The notes: generated by a model from the sequence alone, not told the origin. A DNA stretch of 64,000 nt from Endocalyx cinctus (GCA_001600455.1 BCKC01000004.1:3274915-3338914); one strand, 5' to 3'. Positions 26,562 to 40,581 are shown, numbered from the stretch's first letter. Program-made: numbers and translations.

Positions 26562-28925
26562 TTAGACCATATCCCTCTCATATCTTCTATCTTCGAAAAG
26601 CTTCGCAGCTTCGATGCAGTATGTAGCTCGTTCGCTACCCAATCTCCTCTCGCTCGCGTAACAGATAAGAACGCCGTCCAGAATGCCCGATAATATACCC
26701 TCCATAGCTCCTAAGATGCCCCAACCGATCAAACTAGCAACCATGCCTACCACGTATGCGTAAGCGCTTCCCCGAATGCTTCCCTCGGGAACTTGAATCT
26801 GCAGTTGTCGCGCCGTCATAACCCACGCCGCGAAACCAAGTGCTGTGGACATGACGAATCGCGCGGCGTGAAGCAGCATCTTCGCCATCCTGTAAGGCAT
26901 CAACGAGGACGATTGGTGTCGTCGGGAGAATGCGCTCGGTGTAAGTGTTGTGGTCGGTCCCGTCGACAAGAATTGAATCCTGCTCAGCTGCGACGCAGAT
27001 TCCATTAAGGGTATGGAGTGGATCGAAGCGTATGTCAACGCTAACGGGTTGGTCAGAACGGATACCGGTCTTGGTATGAGCCGCCATCCTATCACTTCGA
27101 AGAGACCCGAGATACGCCGGGGCAGGATTAAGATGGGAACGCGAACTGCTAGAGATAAGAGGGTAGAGGCACAAATTGTGCCAAATACCGTCGTTGTAGA
27201 ATGTCCGAGAGCACCTTTGACGATCGCATTCGAGGTAGCAGGTGACTGGTTGTTTCGGAAGAAGTACCACTGGGATACTGTACCTCCCGTCGTAGCTCGG
27301 ACAATACCGCTCATAACTGATAGTGTCCACACGTACATCAGGAAGAAGAAAATTGCCAACCACCACGTCGCAGTGCCGATGATAAAAGTAGAGATCGTCG
27401 TTGAAAATTCACCACCGAGGAAAATCCGCGTAAACATCCACAACCAGATCCAGGTCCATCCAACGACAAAGCCTAGAGAACCAAAGCCAAGCAGAACTAA
27501 TGCCGGGTTGGCAGCAAGAATGCGACTCGAGAAATCTAGGATATCAATTGCCCTCTGAATCTCGTGGCGTCCCTTGTAAAGCAACCACAGCCATATAAAA
27601 GCACACACCCCAGGTATGATGGACGCATACCTCATTACAACATCTTGGAAATTCGATCCGTGATTCGGTCCTTGGAAGCTAGAAATCAAGGGGTATAACG
27701 AGAAGGAAAATAAAACAATAGGAACACCGAGGAGGATAATTAAAGCTAATGGTTGTACAAAAGATCTGAGTGCGGCCATCCATACCAGCGCAACGATAAC
27801 AGATACGAGGGTATCCACGGCAAGCAGGTGGAAGGAGGCATGTAGCGTCGTGTAGATAGTGTCGCCAATTTTTCTGTTCGGGACAGAAGTGTGCAACCAA
27901 ATCAGGACAAAAGTAGCTAGAAGAGATGCGATAGCTATCAAATAGATCCATGCAAAGAACTGATCATGCACAAAGATCTCGCCGTACATGCGCGGAGGTG
28001 AGGGGCTGGGAATATCAGGGGTTGGCTGTTCACCCTCCAGCTCTTCGCCTTCCTCGTCTTCCTCGGCTATAGTTTGACGCATCAGTCGCTTATCCTGCTC
28101 GAAACCAGACGCTTTTCTTCCGGCTACTCCTTTGATACCTTTCTTAGCAGATTTGAACTGTTGGAAGGCAGGTGGTGACGAATCAGCTGGTGCTTCCTGT
28201 AGTAAATCTTCCGGTACCTCGTTGTCCAGAACGGTAGATTCCAAGCCGATATCGACCATCCTGCCACTCTCGTCACTATCCGAATTTTGTCTCTTATTCT
28301 GCTGGGTATTCGAAGCCTCAGGTTCCGTCCTTGACCTCCGTCTGTCATGCCTATCTTTAAAACTAGATTCGCCGTTCCAACTACTTTTTATGCCCATGGG
28401 TCGATTTATGCTTTCATAAGATCGGCTATCCTGTTCCCCGCTTTGCTCTAAGGAAGCGCGGCTTGCGTCATTCTCAGAAGCCGAGCTTTCCTCTAATCGG
28501 CTGGAAACAAATACGCGCCGAGAACGCTGCAGCGCGCGTAGATCGGCAGCATCCCTCGCATCGTCGTCATCGTCATCGTCTCGAAATTCATTTAAAGCGC
28601 TATGGAATAGAGGTGCTTCTGATGTTGTGTTATATCTCGAGGCGAAGCCACCGAACCTAGAGTTGGAGGGCTGATAAGGATTTCCTAGACGGGACTGATA
28701 CGAGGATCGGACAGGGTGCCTGGAGAATTTCGAAGGGCCTTCTGGTGGTTGTCGGTTTGAGTTATCGTTATTGTCGGGTTGTCCAAAGTTAGACAGGCGA
28801 GATGACGACTGTGCTAGAAAGCGTGACGCATCTTCATACACTAAGTTAGCATCGTTGCCTAGTCCGTGCATATAGATCTGGAATTTACGACGGTAAAATG
28901 TAAATTACTTACATTCGGAAAACAT
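26562..28925 (-). CDS. PNS1: PNS1/SLC44 choline-transporter-like membrane protein
   Basis: Multi-pass plasma-membrane protein of the choline-transporter-like (SLC44, DUF580) family; transport of choline by fungal members is not established. I propose two exons, 28925-28913 (13 nt) and 28831-26562 (2283 nt, 760 residues). The open frame itself begins at an ATG at 28871, but splicing MFSE to YASRFLAQSSSRLSNFG uses a GTAAGT donor (28912), a GCTAAC branch site (about 28844-28849) and a GAAG acceptor, and it gives the N-terminus I expect for filamentous-fungal homologues. Residues 1 to about 290 are hydrophilic, with an Asp run and acidic Glu clusters. Around ten membrane segments follow, from SLLATFVLIWLHTSV to GWGILGAMEGILSGILDGVL. 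Family call firm; the first exon is a strong inference. Confidence 0.88.
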
Positions 28926-30983
28926 ATTCGCATGAGGAGCCGGAGGAGGCAGACTCCGGCAGAAATAAACAAAGTGATGTCAAGTTACCAGGAGTCAAGC
29001 AGGTTGTGAATGGGAGTTTGTAATCAAATACGCGGTGGTTTTTTAATGTATAAAGACTAGAGCTGAGGCTGTACCTAATACGGACATAACGGTAATGGAT
29101 AAAAGAGTCATGCGACACCGGTAGGCAGTACTGAATAGGAGATTTTCTTGACCCGTTTTAGGTACTCTTACGAAGCAGAAAAAAATCAAATAAGAATCGG
29201 GGTTTTGAAATATATTGATGTAACAGTATCAAAGAATCATCATGAAGTCGTAAAGACTATAAAGTTGTATGAGATGGAGTTAAAAGTGAAAAAAAATGCG
29301 GGTTCCGGGAGAGAAGAAACATATAAAATGAGAATGATGCAAGTAAGCTATAAATTACAGTAACAAATGACCATTTATTCACCATTCACCAGAACCCTGT
29401 CCTTCAAAGCTTCTAAACTATACTGTACAGCCCTGTTCTACCTGTTCTACCTGCGTAGCTTATAAACTGCTCACATGCAAGGTTGAGACCCGGTAGAACG
29501 ACAGAACGAGTGAGGAATGATGTAGCGGGTGTAGCGGGCGTTACGGAAGCGGCGAAAGAGTTAAGTAGATAAAGTGGATATGTACCTCTATGCCTGTCTT
29601 TCTCTGTCTCTGCCTTTCTCTCTCTCTTTTAAAGGTTCCAAGTGAATATTATTTATATACGTATGTGCTTATATATAATATTTCCTCATAGAATGGTAAT
29701 AATAAGAATAAGTTTACATTAACTTTATAATAACTTGACCAAATAATGATTCGTTTGTTTTATAATCATCTCGAATTGTATTCGTTCGAAGAAAAAAGAT
29801 ACCTTTTTAGTAGGGTGTACTACACTAAGACAAATAGGTAGGCACTTGATTAAGCGGTATCAGTATGTGAGGTCATCCACTCATGCAACTCCGAATTAGG
29901 CGTCAACCTGACAACTCCTAGGAGATATCCATGCTAATCCATGGGCGCTGATATGCTGACTATCTATCTATCTCTTATCAAGCTTATCAACGTGGCTGGC
30001 CCTTGTAGGTAGATAACCTGTAAACCCCACTATGAAGCTTTCCAAAAGGAATTATCAAGGTAATCTTCAGGGGATATACAGAAAGATACGAGCTATGGAT
30101 ATGCTATGGATATACTATATACTAGGTACAGTAGGCTTCTACTGCGGTATAATATCTCCACTAATCATCTGGCGGGGGATGTGACATTTTTGAACCCATC
30201 CCCTTGAATAAATTCGAGTCCCCTGACCTCTCCGTTATTCGGCACTGTGGGAATAGTGAATTAGTGTATCTGACAGTAAATGATAATCTATTACCTAGCT
30301 TCACTAACCTTGACTATCTTCTATTCCATCATTTTTCTTACTGTGTAGGCCAAAGAATCCAACCTTGGAATATCTCATCCAGCTCATCCCGAAACAAAAC
30401 GTATCATTCAGTCATTGTACACTACATCACAATCACATCACATCGTTTATCTATCTTTTTCTTCTTTTTTAATCTTCACCACAGCTACTTAGATTATTTT
30501 TAATTCATTCTCTAGGAGCATTAACTCCTTAGTTCTAATTTTGAAACTGCATTTGGCTAAACACCTGTTTCTCCCATTAGCTGTTCTTGTTCCGGGGCTT
30601 TGTCTTATATCCATATCTATCACATTACTATCGAACTGAAGCAAACCCAAAATCTGAGAGCAGGTCTCGCCGAAGATAATTAAGGAAAAAAACAACAACC
30701 TCCTATTACACCCCCAGAATCCGCTTAGACTTTGTTGGGTATTGTCTACAATCATACCACTTCAACTAAAAGGAGAACATAAAATAAAATAAAATAAACT
30801 GCTGGACAAAACTTTATAATTCGGCAATCAAGTAACATTCGACAGGTTACTCGACACATACCTAGTGTATTGTGTATTGTATATCAACGTGACCAATCTG
30901 CTTGTTTCTCCATCCCTCCTTTTTCTCACCCTTTCCCTTCCAGCCGTTCTTCCTTACGCCTTCTTTCGAAACCAGTATCCCAA
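28926..30983. other. Divergent promoter region (PNS1 / Rab)
   Basis: 2.06 kb between two outward-facing genes. AT-rich with CT tracts (29597-29630). Small frames at 29148-29363 and 30204-30503 are not recognisable. The Rab leader contains in-frame codons from 30870, which read as a Pro/Ser/Phe-rich nonsense extension. Confidence 0.45.
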
Positions 30984-31793
30984 ATGTCCTCCCCACCCTG
31001 GGATTACATCGCTAAACTCGTATGCATCGGCGACTCGGGATGCGGTAAATCCTCCCTTACCATCCGCCTCTGCGAAGGCCGCTTCAGTCCGCAACACGAT
31101 GTGACCATCGGCGTAGAGTTCGGCTCCCGAATCGTGCCCGTCGGTCCGCCTCACTCCAAGAACTCCTCCTCCTCACCTTCGACCGACCCGAAAGAAGCCT
31201 CGCCGACGACGAGTAGAGCGGCAGACGGAGGTGATGCGGGCGAGCAGAAGCACATGAAACTCAGCTTGTGGGACACGGCCGGTCAGGAGACGTACAAATC
31301 GGTGACACGCTCCTACTTCCGGGGCGCCTCGGGCGCCCTCCTCGTCTTCGACATCACCCGGAGGCAGACGTTTCAGCACGCCACCGACTGGCTGAACGAC
31401 CTGCGCGCCATTGCCGAGCCCGACATCGTCGTCATCCTCGTCGGCAACAAGCTCGATAGGGCCCAGCAGAACGTTTCCGAGGGCGGCGACGGAGGAGAAG
31501 AAGAAGAAGGCGGCGCTAAGAAGAACTACCGCGAGGTCACCGCGGCCGAGGCCGAGGACTGGGCCCGCCGTAACGGGGTCCTGCAGTACGTCGAGACGAG
31601 CGCCAAGTCGGGCGAGAACGTCGAGGAGGCGTTCATGCGCGTCGCCGAGCGCATCTTCGACAACATCAACGCCGGCAAGTACGACCTCAACGATCGCCGC
31701 TCCGGCGTTAAAGGGCCGGGTCCGGGAACCTCGAGACAGGTCAAGCTTGGGACCGACGCCGCTTCTAAGGGAGCGGCCGGTGGTTGTTGTTAA
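30984..31793 (+). CDS. Rab-family small GTPase with insertions
   Basis: Vesicle-traffic GTPase, 269 residues, no intron. G boxes are intact: P-loop GDSGCGKS (16-23), switch I with Thr41 (HDVTIGVEFG), DTAGQE (97-102), NKLD (155-158), ETSAK (204-208), and C-terminal Cys268-Cys269 for geranylgeranylation. FRGASGALLVFDITRRQTF and DLNDRRSGVK point to the Rab2/4/14 group (Ypt4-like in fission yeast); the exact orthologue is not settled. Two insertions lengthen it from the usual 210-220: about 35 Ser/Pro/Thr-rich residues between switch I and DTAGQ (about 55-89), and about 18 acidic Gly/Glu residues after NKLD (162-180). Start 30984 (MSSPPWDYIAKLVCIGDSG) fits the family better than the upstream in-frame codon. 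G/C-ending codons dominate. Confidence 0.92.
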   Translation: MSSPPWDYIAKLVCIGDSGCGKSSLTIRLCEGRFSPQHDVTIGVEFGSRIVPVGPPHSKNSSSSPSTDPKEASPTTSRAADGGDAGEQKHMKLSLWDTAGQETYKSVTRSYFRGASGALLVFDITRRQTFQHATDWLNDLRAIAEPDIVVILVGNKLDRAQQNVSEGGDGGEEEEGGAKKNYREVTAAEAEDWARRNGVLQYVETSAKSGENVEEAFMRVAERIFDNINAGKYDLNDRRSGVKGPGPGTSRQVKLGTDAASKGAAGGCC

Positions 31794-32148
31794 GAAGAGA
31801 GGGATTGAGAAAGAAGGGTAGAACGAGTGATTCAAGTTAAAACCCCGAAATTTCCTTTCTTGAGAAAGAGAAGGGTGAGAGGGTTATGGGGGTGGAGTTA
31901 GAAACAAAGATTGAAAAAATAATCCACTTTTTCCCTTTTCTCTCCTGTAACACCCCCCTTCTGCCCCTTTCCCTTCTTCCGAGTTCTACCCATCTCTCAA
32001 TGTACATAAGAATTTCATACCAAAGGGACAGACACAGACACAGACACAGACGCACACATACAGGAGCAGGCAAGCAAGCATACAAGCAGCATGTAAAACA
32101 CACAAATTCGATGATACCCGAAATAATGTCTAAATACTACTACTTCCT

Positions 32149-32243
<95 letters not shown>

Positions 32244-32388
32244 NNNNNNNNNNNNNNNNNNNNNNNNNNNNNNNNNNNNNNNNNNNNNNNNNNNNNNNNN
32301 NNNNNNNNNNNNNNNNNNNNNNNNNNNNNNNNNNNNNNNNNNNNNNNNNNNNNNNNNNNNNNNNNNNNNNNNNNNNNNNNNNNNNNNN

Positions 32389-32483
<95 letters not shown>

Positions 32484-33422
32484 AACTATTACACTTAGTA
32501 CCATTCTACAACAACAACAAAAGCCACTAGTATACTAAGAAAGTTTCCTCGTTATCCACCCCTCTTTTAAATACTGAATACTCCCCCCTTAAGGCTACGT
32601 CAAGTAAGCATTGATTTTGTTTCATAACCTTACATGGACGTTTCTAGGTAGTTCTCAGGGGGGGTTTGGGAATGAACACCGATCCCACTGGACGGGGGAA
32701 AAGCATAACCTAAATTCAGTGTACACTACGGAGTAGTTTTTTTCTTTTTCTTTTTTTTTTAAGTATCCACTTCGATTTACGTAGCATACTTTACTTAACC
32801 TCTTTATATTGATATATATAATTCAAAGAGCAAGGTTTTGATTCCATTTGGCAAGATAAAAAAAAGTAAGACATCGAAGGAGGAGAATATCAACCATTTG
32901 GAGAAAACGAATTCTTTTTTTCATTTTTAAATAACATAAGAATATAGATAAGGCATCTCTAGCTACCTTTTCTCTTTTTTTTTTTATTTTAATTTTATAA
33001 CTCCCCCAATAATTATCACCTTACAATATTGGTACTGTACTCTTTACCTTTTGATTTCTTTCTCCTTTTTTTTGCGTCTCATTGTTACAAGGAACCGACC
33101 GTGAAAAAAAACTCCCATGCCTCCGTTGGTTCCTAACCATGCAAAAAAAAAAACTTTGGATTCCACCATCTCAACCATCTCTATATCATTACATCTGAAA
33201 AGGGGGAAAAGGGAAAAAAAGACGAGATGTTCCAAGGCCACAATAAAGAGCCTTTTTTAAGATAACGAGATATCGTCTCCCGCTTCTGCCTGTTCACACG
33301 ATATTACGCCCAGATACCGGCAAATAAAATAATCAAGGATTCCGACGGAGACAAATAGTACAAGAGTTAGTGTATGTATCCACCTTAAATCAGTTTTGAC
33401 CTGATTTAAATCATATCACCCC
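31794..33422. other. Intergenic with microsatellite and assembly gap
   Basis: Shared 3' side of the Rab gene (+) and PMT2 (-). Contains the (CTA)n array with a run of N, one TACGGAGTA copy (32727-32735), and many T/A homopolymers. Frames across the repeat are artefacts. No gene seen. Confidence 0.55.
32149..32483 (+). repeat. (CTA)n microsatellite interrupted by an assembly gap
   Basis: Nearly pure trinucleotide array. Positions 32244-32388 are 145 N, so the true repeat number is unknown. Flanks on both sides are the same phase-continuous CTA/ACT repeat. Noncoding. Confidence 0.98.
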
Positions 33423-36026
33423 CTAATCGGAGATACGCCAGGTGTCGAACCACTTCATGTACTTGTATTGCTGGTTGCTACCAGTCATGCCCCAGCAGAT
33501 GGGCATGAAGAAAATGTAGAGACCAATGATGATGGTGTATAGAACACCGTAGATACTGTACGAGATGATCTTCTGTTGGTTTCGTAGGAAAAAGTCCACG
33601 AGGAATCCTAAGGATAGGATGGCGAAGTAAAGGGCAGGGTAGTAGTGGTGAACGTAGGTGACACGAGCCATGATCACGAAGGGAAGGTAGTGGAGGAACC
33701 ATCCAGCCATTGGGTAAAGGCCAGCGTAGTGGATCTGGTCAATGTCATCTTGCGATAGATCCCTGAATCCACGCTGCCATCGAAGGATGTACCAGACGGT
33801 GACCAAACCCGCAGCGCCGAGTGAAACTGTCGAGGCCCAGTAGACGAATGGGTTGCCGAGCAAGAAGTACTTCACAATCTTGTCATCCCAGCCGCACATG
33901 CGAAGACCGACGTTAAGGATAGGCCATTGCCACCATTGAGAAGCGAGATCATCTTGCTTATCGGGGTCGGGCACGAGCGCATTGTTTGAAGTCATCATCG
34001 CGACGTTTAGGTGAATAAAGTCGTGGAAGAAAGGCGACTTATACTTTCCAGGATCGCCAGGGGGGACTATAGCATTGTTAGCAACCACACTTTGAAAGAA
34101 TCATATAATAACTTACGCTTCTCGTTGGTATGCGCCTCGATGTTCCAGTGGGTGAAAGTATCTCGAGGGTTGTTGTTCTTGTCACAAGTAACCTCGATCT
34201 GCTTGAAACCCCACTGGGGCAAGTTGACATTGGCGGCCCGCAGATAGCATCCCATCGAAGGGCTCCTCAATCGGAATGCAGTAGTCAACGTTCGAATCTT
34301 GCTCCTGTCACGGGATGCTACATCATTCACCACCTCTACTTGCCAGTGATCCTTGTCATCACCAATGGTAAGGTTACCGTAACACGAGACTTCCTTTTGG
34401 CTCTTGGTAATAGGTGCAGGAATATCATGCGTGTGCAGGTTACGTCCGGTCTGCGCGTGGATAAGGCGAATAACGTCACCATTACCAATAAAACGCGGCT
34501 CAGCTTCGGGGTTGAAATCGGGTTGGCTACGGTTGGGGTAGAAAAACCATTCATTGTTCGAATCTTTGTGGTGGTAGCAAGTGATCTGCTGCTGGTTCGA
34601 GCCATCCGGATACGCTAAGATGAAGTCAGATTGATGTTCCGAGAATAGAACCAAGGTGCAGGCAAAACTTACTCTGGACGTGACTGTGAAGAAGACCGCC
34701 ACCATAGCCCATGTTCTTCAACGTAACCTTAGAACCGATGGCTACTTCGAGCGGCGAGTTTCGGCCGATCTCGCTTCCCTCTAAGTTAGCTTGGAAGAGT
34801 GAACTCATCTGGGCATCACCGGGGCCGCTTCGAGTCAGAATGGCGAAATGAAGCGCAAAAGCGAACAGGTAAACCAGGAAAGGAATGACGATAAGGCCAA
34901 CGGCCCTGGCGGCGAAATGAGCTACAAACTCTCCAGCGGGCATTTTGGTGTCTCCAAACTTGGTCCATAGATCCTCAATTGTGTAGAGACCGACAAGAGC
35001 AGTGACGAATAAACCAACAAGCTTGATACTACAGACGAAGCCCAAGCTGAGACCGGTCATAAACAGCCAGAAGAACCATTCAGGCTCGAAGCTGTCCTTT
35101 CTTTGACCGTGGAATTTTGCCCAGCAGAAGACGCTCGCGACGGTGCCGAAGAGAAGCATTGAGTCAAGGAGGATAAATCGGCTGATGGTGGTGTACGAGT
35201 TCTCGCAGAGGACCATAAGAGTGACAAGCCAAACAGCGGGACGCTTCAATCTGAGCTCCCGGGCCGTATAGTAGGCCAACGGGACACAGAGGATTCCCCA
35301 GAAAGCATTGAAAGCTCGCATAAAGGTATAGTTAAGCTCTTCAGGGTACGTTTCTCCGGACTTGAACTCGAAGGATCCATTGTATCCCGCTAGGACGCCC
35401 GAGAGACCGACAAGGATCTTGCCGAGCGGCGGATGTCTACCTATTGTATCAGAACCACAATTGCCATCGGAAAATATTGGGTATTACTCAGACTAACACG
35501 TCGAAGAACAATTCACGCTTGATATAATGCGAACCGAATTTGCCAAAGCTGTTAGGAGGAGAAGGGTAGGTTAGTGTCGTAGCAAAACGAAGGGGCTTGT
35601 CGAGATTCGGACATACTGAGCTTCCTAAGCTAGCCGTTAGCACCGAACCAATTTATTGCAGGGAATCGCCGGTAGGAATAATGGAAAAGGAATTTTAACT
35701 TACATCCCAAGTAACGATAGGGCTGAGACCAATCTTCCATAGACGTGTGAAGACGGCAAAGGCAGTGAAAATTATAGGCGCGATGATAAACTCCCACTCG
35801 TCAAGAATATCGAGGAAAGAAGGTGCCTAGATGGAAAATTGGTCAATTTTAATTGTTTGGGAATTTCGATAAGAATATAATCCCTAACCTTCTTTGTGCC
35901 GTGGATTTTCTTCTCGTCGGCTTGAGGTTGTTGCGCCGGAGGAGCAGCTGTACCAGGTACGTTACGCCGACGAAGAGCGTCTCCGGCAGGGTCGGCACCA
36001 GAGGCTACAGCCTTTGCGTCGGCCAT
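33423..36026 (-). CDS. PMT2: Protein O-mannosyltransferase, PMT2 family
   Basis: ER enzyme that transfers mannose from dolichyl-phosphate-mannose to Ser/Thr of secretory proteins. Seven exons: 36026-35889, 35826-35704, 35624-35617, 35548-35498, 35436-34673, 34614-34117 and 34066-33423 (2226 nt, 741 residues, a normal length). The third exon is only 8 nt and encodes Glu-Ala plus two bases of His, restoring the invariant TWDEAHFGKFGSHYIKRE motif (Asp87-Glu88 is the lumenal catalytic pair in PMTs). Then come DVHPPLGK, PEELNYTFMRAFNAFWG, several membrane helices, the MIR region (about 330-525, TYPDGSNQQQITCYHHKDSN), and a second membrane block ending KYMKWFDTWRISD. The PMT2-type C-terminus and MIR wording decide the subfamily. 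All junctions keep frame. Confidence 0.95.
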
Positions 36027-37502
36027 AGTCACTGATGGTATTTTGGAAGATTATATTCTTCAACCAGTAAGTATTATATGTGGAAAAATGGAAGATAAAG
36101 AAGAAAGGGGTAGGAGAGGATGAGTGAGTGAACGTCGCGGATTCGACAGATAAGCTGTAAGGATAAGAGATTGATTAAAAAAAAGAGTGGGCGGTTGAAG
36201 TAGGAAGAAGAAAAAAAAATGAATTAAAAAAGAAGAAGAAGAATGAATTGAATCCCTTATCAAAATGATAATGGGATACTAGAGCAGACCTAAGAATGCC
36301 TAGGAAGAAGAATAAGGAGAAGAAATTCAGACACGAGGTAAGATGGCTCGATTACAAAAAATTGAATGTTTAAAGATCGTACACGTAGTGATAAAGTACA
36401 TACGTATATACTTTAGTAGGTATAACTGCACTAACCAGGGGTTGAGGTCCAAGGCTTTTTTTTTACACTACCACAAGAAATCAACGAATCCAGGAATAGG
36501 AATAGGATCCCGATAAGTAGGGGTTTTTTTTTTTTATTTATTTCAGCCAGGGTTTTTTTTAGGTCTACTATTTACTGCATACCAAACCAAGCCATGCTGC
36601 TTTAACCCGGATTTTAATTCATTAAGAAAAAAAAAAAAAAAGTATGATACTGTTAAAGATATGGCACAGAAGTGTATGTGGATAGTACTAAGTAGTAAGT
36701 AAAGTACACGTAGTTAAATGCTATCAGACTCATCTGGCGTTACATAGGAGATCTAAGCTATTTTAGCGACGATCTTCTAGTATATACAGGTACTTACTGT
36801 ACTACATTATATGCTATCTGTACATATGTAGGTACATATAATCTCAAAAACAAACCAGAATAACAAGAATCGTGCTGAACCGTACTCTGTACCTATTACT
36901 CGGTTACGGCTGAGCCACGAACAAAAGCAGCAAGTCCATTAAACTTAGTTTGTCAAATTACAAGAAAATGGTAAAACCAATTACGAGCTTAAGCTGCCGA
37001 GTGGATCGTCCACGAATACATTAACCTGGCTGGCCCTGGGCTGGAACGAGGGGAGGGCTGAGGGGACAGCTGTCAATTACTTTATGTATCCTTTTAAATA
37101 CTTGACAGTATCATTACTTCAATAAATACTTAAATTTTTGATATTTACTTAGTACATATAGTTTATGCACACTACCGCCAGTACCTAAGTACTTATATAA
37201 GTATACGGCTTGTTATTCTCTTCTGCTTGACATTTCTTGTTGGGACGAGGGTGGATGAGGAAAAAAAAAGTCAACAAGGGAGTTAATTTCTTTCTATTTG
37301 AGTAATTCTAACCGACTAGTTTTACAAGTGCCACTTTGATGCATAACTGGCTGGTTATTTTGCTGCATGCTGCTAAATGGATATTGGAAACTTAATTCGA
37401 TTCTAAAACTCACGATACGGTCGAGTGATGTTACACGTAAGAATATGGTAATTTAGGTTCATAGGTATCTCATATATATTTCCATTATGGGTAAGAAAAC
37501 TA
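36027..37502. other. Intergenic, no gene seen
   Basis: Between PMT2 and the sulfhydrylase gene, both on the minus strand. A/T homopolymers (36519-36534, 36626-36641) and GAA-rich DNA near the PMT2 leader. No recognisable frame. Confidence 0.5.
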
Positions 37503-39119
<1,617 letters not shown>

Positions 39120-40581
39120 GGCTTACTACTTCTGCTCTTACGTGTCTCTCGATTTAGATTCTGAGTAGTTGAACAAGAATAATTTCTTGTGATTGACATA
39201 CGCACTAATAGCCGTATGGTACAAGAAATACTGTATACCGTATGTGTGAAGATGGATGAAAGGTGAACCATCAAAGTTTATACTACTGCAGGTGACTCTT
39301 TGCTTTTTAAGTAGTCATTTTCGGTAGCTTCTAGGATATCGTTGGGGGAGAGAGGACCCGAGTGGAGAAAAGCACGCCATCGAATTCATTCCACGCTTGC
39401 CCTTACAGGAACGAGGCGGATGGAAGGCGTCGTGGCATGAGCAGTACAGTAAACCATGTACGTATGTCGTCGATCGCTTATTATCATTTATAAACAGCTT
39501 GATCTCGCCCGTAACCTGGTCGTGCGTGTACCATTCTGGGGAGAGAAGAACCCGACCGACCCATTGATATGTATAAAAATTTTACCTCTTTTTGTTACTT
39601 TGCGGTCAGTTACTTTAACCTCAAGCCGACATATCTACCTAGGTAGTCATAATGCCGGCTCATGAACCTTAAGGTCGTACGATTGAATCTGTCGACACAT
39701 ATCCATCCATGTCAGAAAAAAACAAACAGGTAGACCCTGACGTATGTAATATGCGGGGCTCCTCCAGATCATGGTGCATGGTACCAAAGACGTGGAAGTG
39801 AGTGTTCTGCAATAGGGGTGGGGTAAGACACTCATAATAAGTGTAATACATCATTCGTAGGGCTTATGGCGAGATGCGTAAAGTACACTGCAACGGCTAT
39901 CGGAATTTAAAAAGCTATTACTAGATTTGAACATCGAAAGCCCGCCTCTAATGCGGCCCACGGTTAGGATCAGACGGCTAATTAAGGCATCTTTTGAGAC
40001 TTAAATTATCGAATAGCTCATTCCGATATTCTAAGAAAATCACTTGTGCAAAAATTGGGTGGCGACTCGTGGTTTCATCATTTTTGTTTCCAGAACATGG
40101 CCTCTACCAGTCCAGTCTTTTTATTGTTTGAATACTTGGAAAATATATATGTGCAAACAAAGAAAAGAAAAATTTACCGGTCAACTCCAAGCCCACTCAT
40201 TAGCGCCTTAACCCGACGGCTCGTCGTCTAGACAGGGCCGCGATCTTATTATCCAGATCTCCTCAAATCCAAGTCCAGTTCATCCTAGTCCCTGACGTAG
40301 TAATGATGGGTATACTCCCGCTCTTCCTCCATACTAAAAGGACCATTTTTTTCAGGTGATGAAATTTCTGTTATGATTCTTTGTTTTTGATTTGTGTTCG
40401 TAAAAAAAAAAAAAAATTCCGGACCTTCACATCGTCCGCATCCGGTTTACGGTCAGGTACATGCTAGTCCAACCCGGCACCGACTTGGGCTCGACGGGGG
40501 CGAGGTCGAGCGAGGGGCGGTACGGCGACAGGGGGATATCCGTGTAGCTGTGGGGGCTGACGACGGAGAGGTGGCTGCAAC
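39120..40581. other. Intergenic, possible 3' coding-like segment
   Basis: Mostly AT-rich noncoding DNA with a palindrome TACCTAGGTA at 39636-39645. The part nearest the MARVEL gene (about 40427-40580) is G/C-rich and open on the minus strand in a frame other than that of the gene; see the findings. Confidence 0.4.

Noticed and set aside
28832..28871. Start of PNS1 at 28871
   Set aside because: A splice donor, branch site and acceptor give an N-terminus that fits the family better; the ATG at 28871 would be intronic.
31886..32530. Frames across the CTA repeat (poly-Tyr/Leu/Val/Ser)
   Set aside because: Translations of a microsatellite and of an N gap; no coding evidence.
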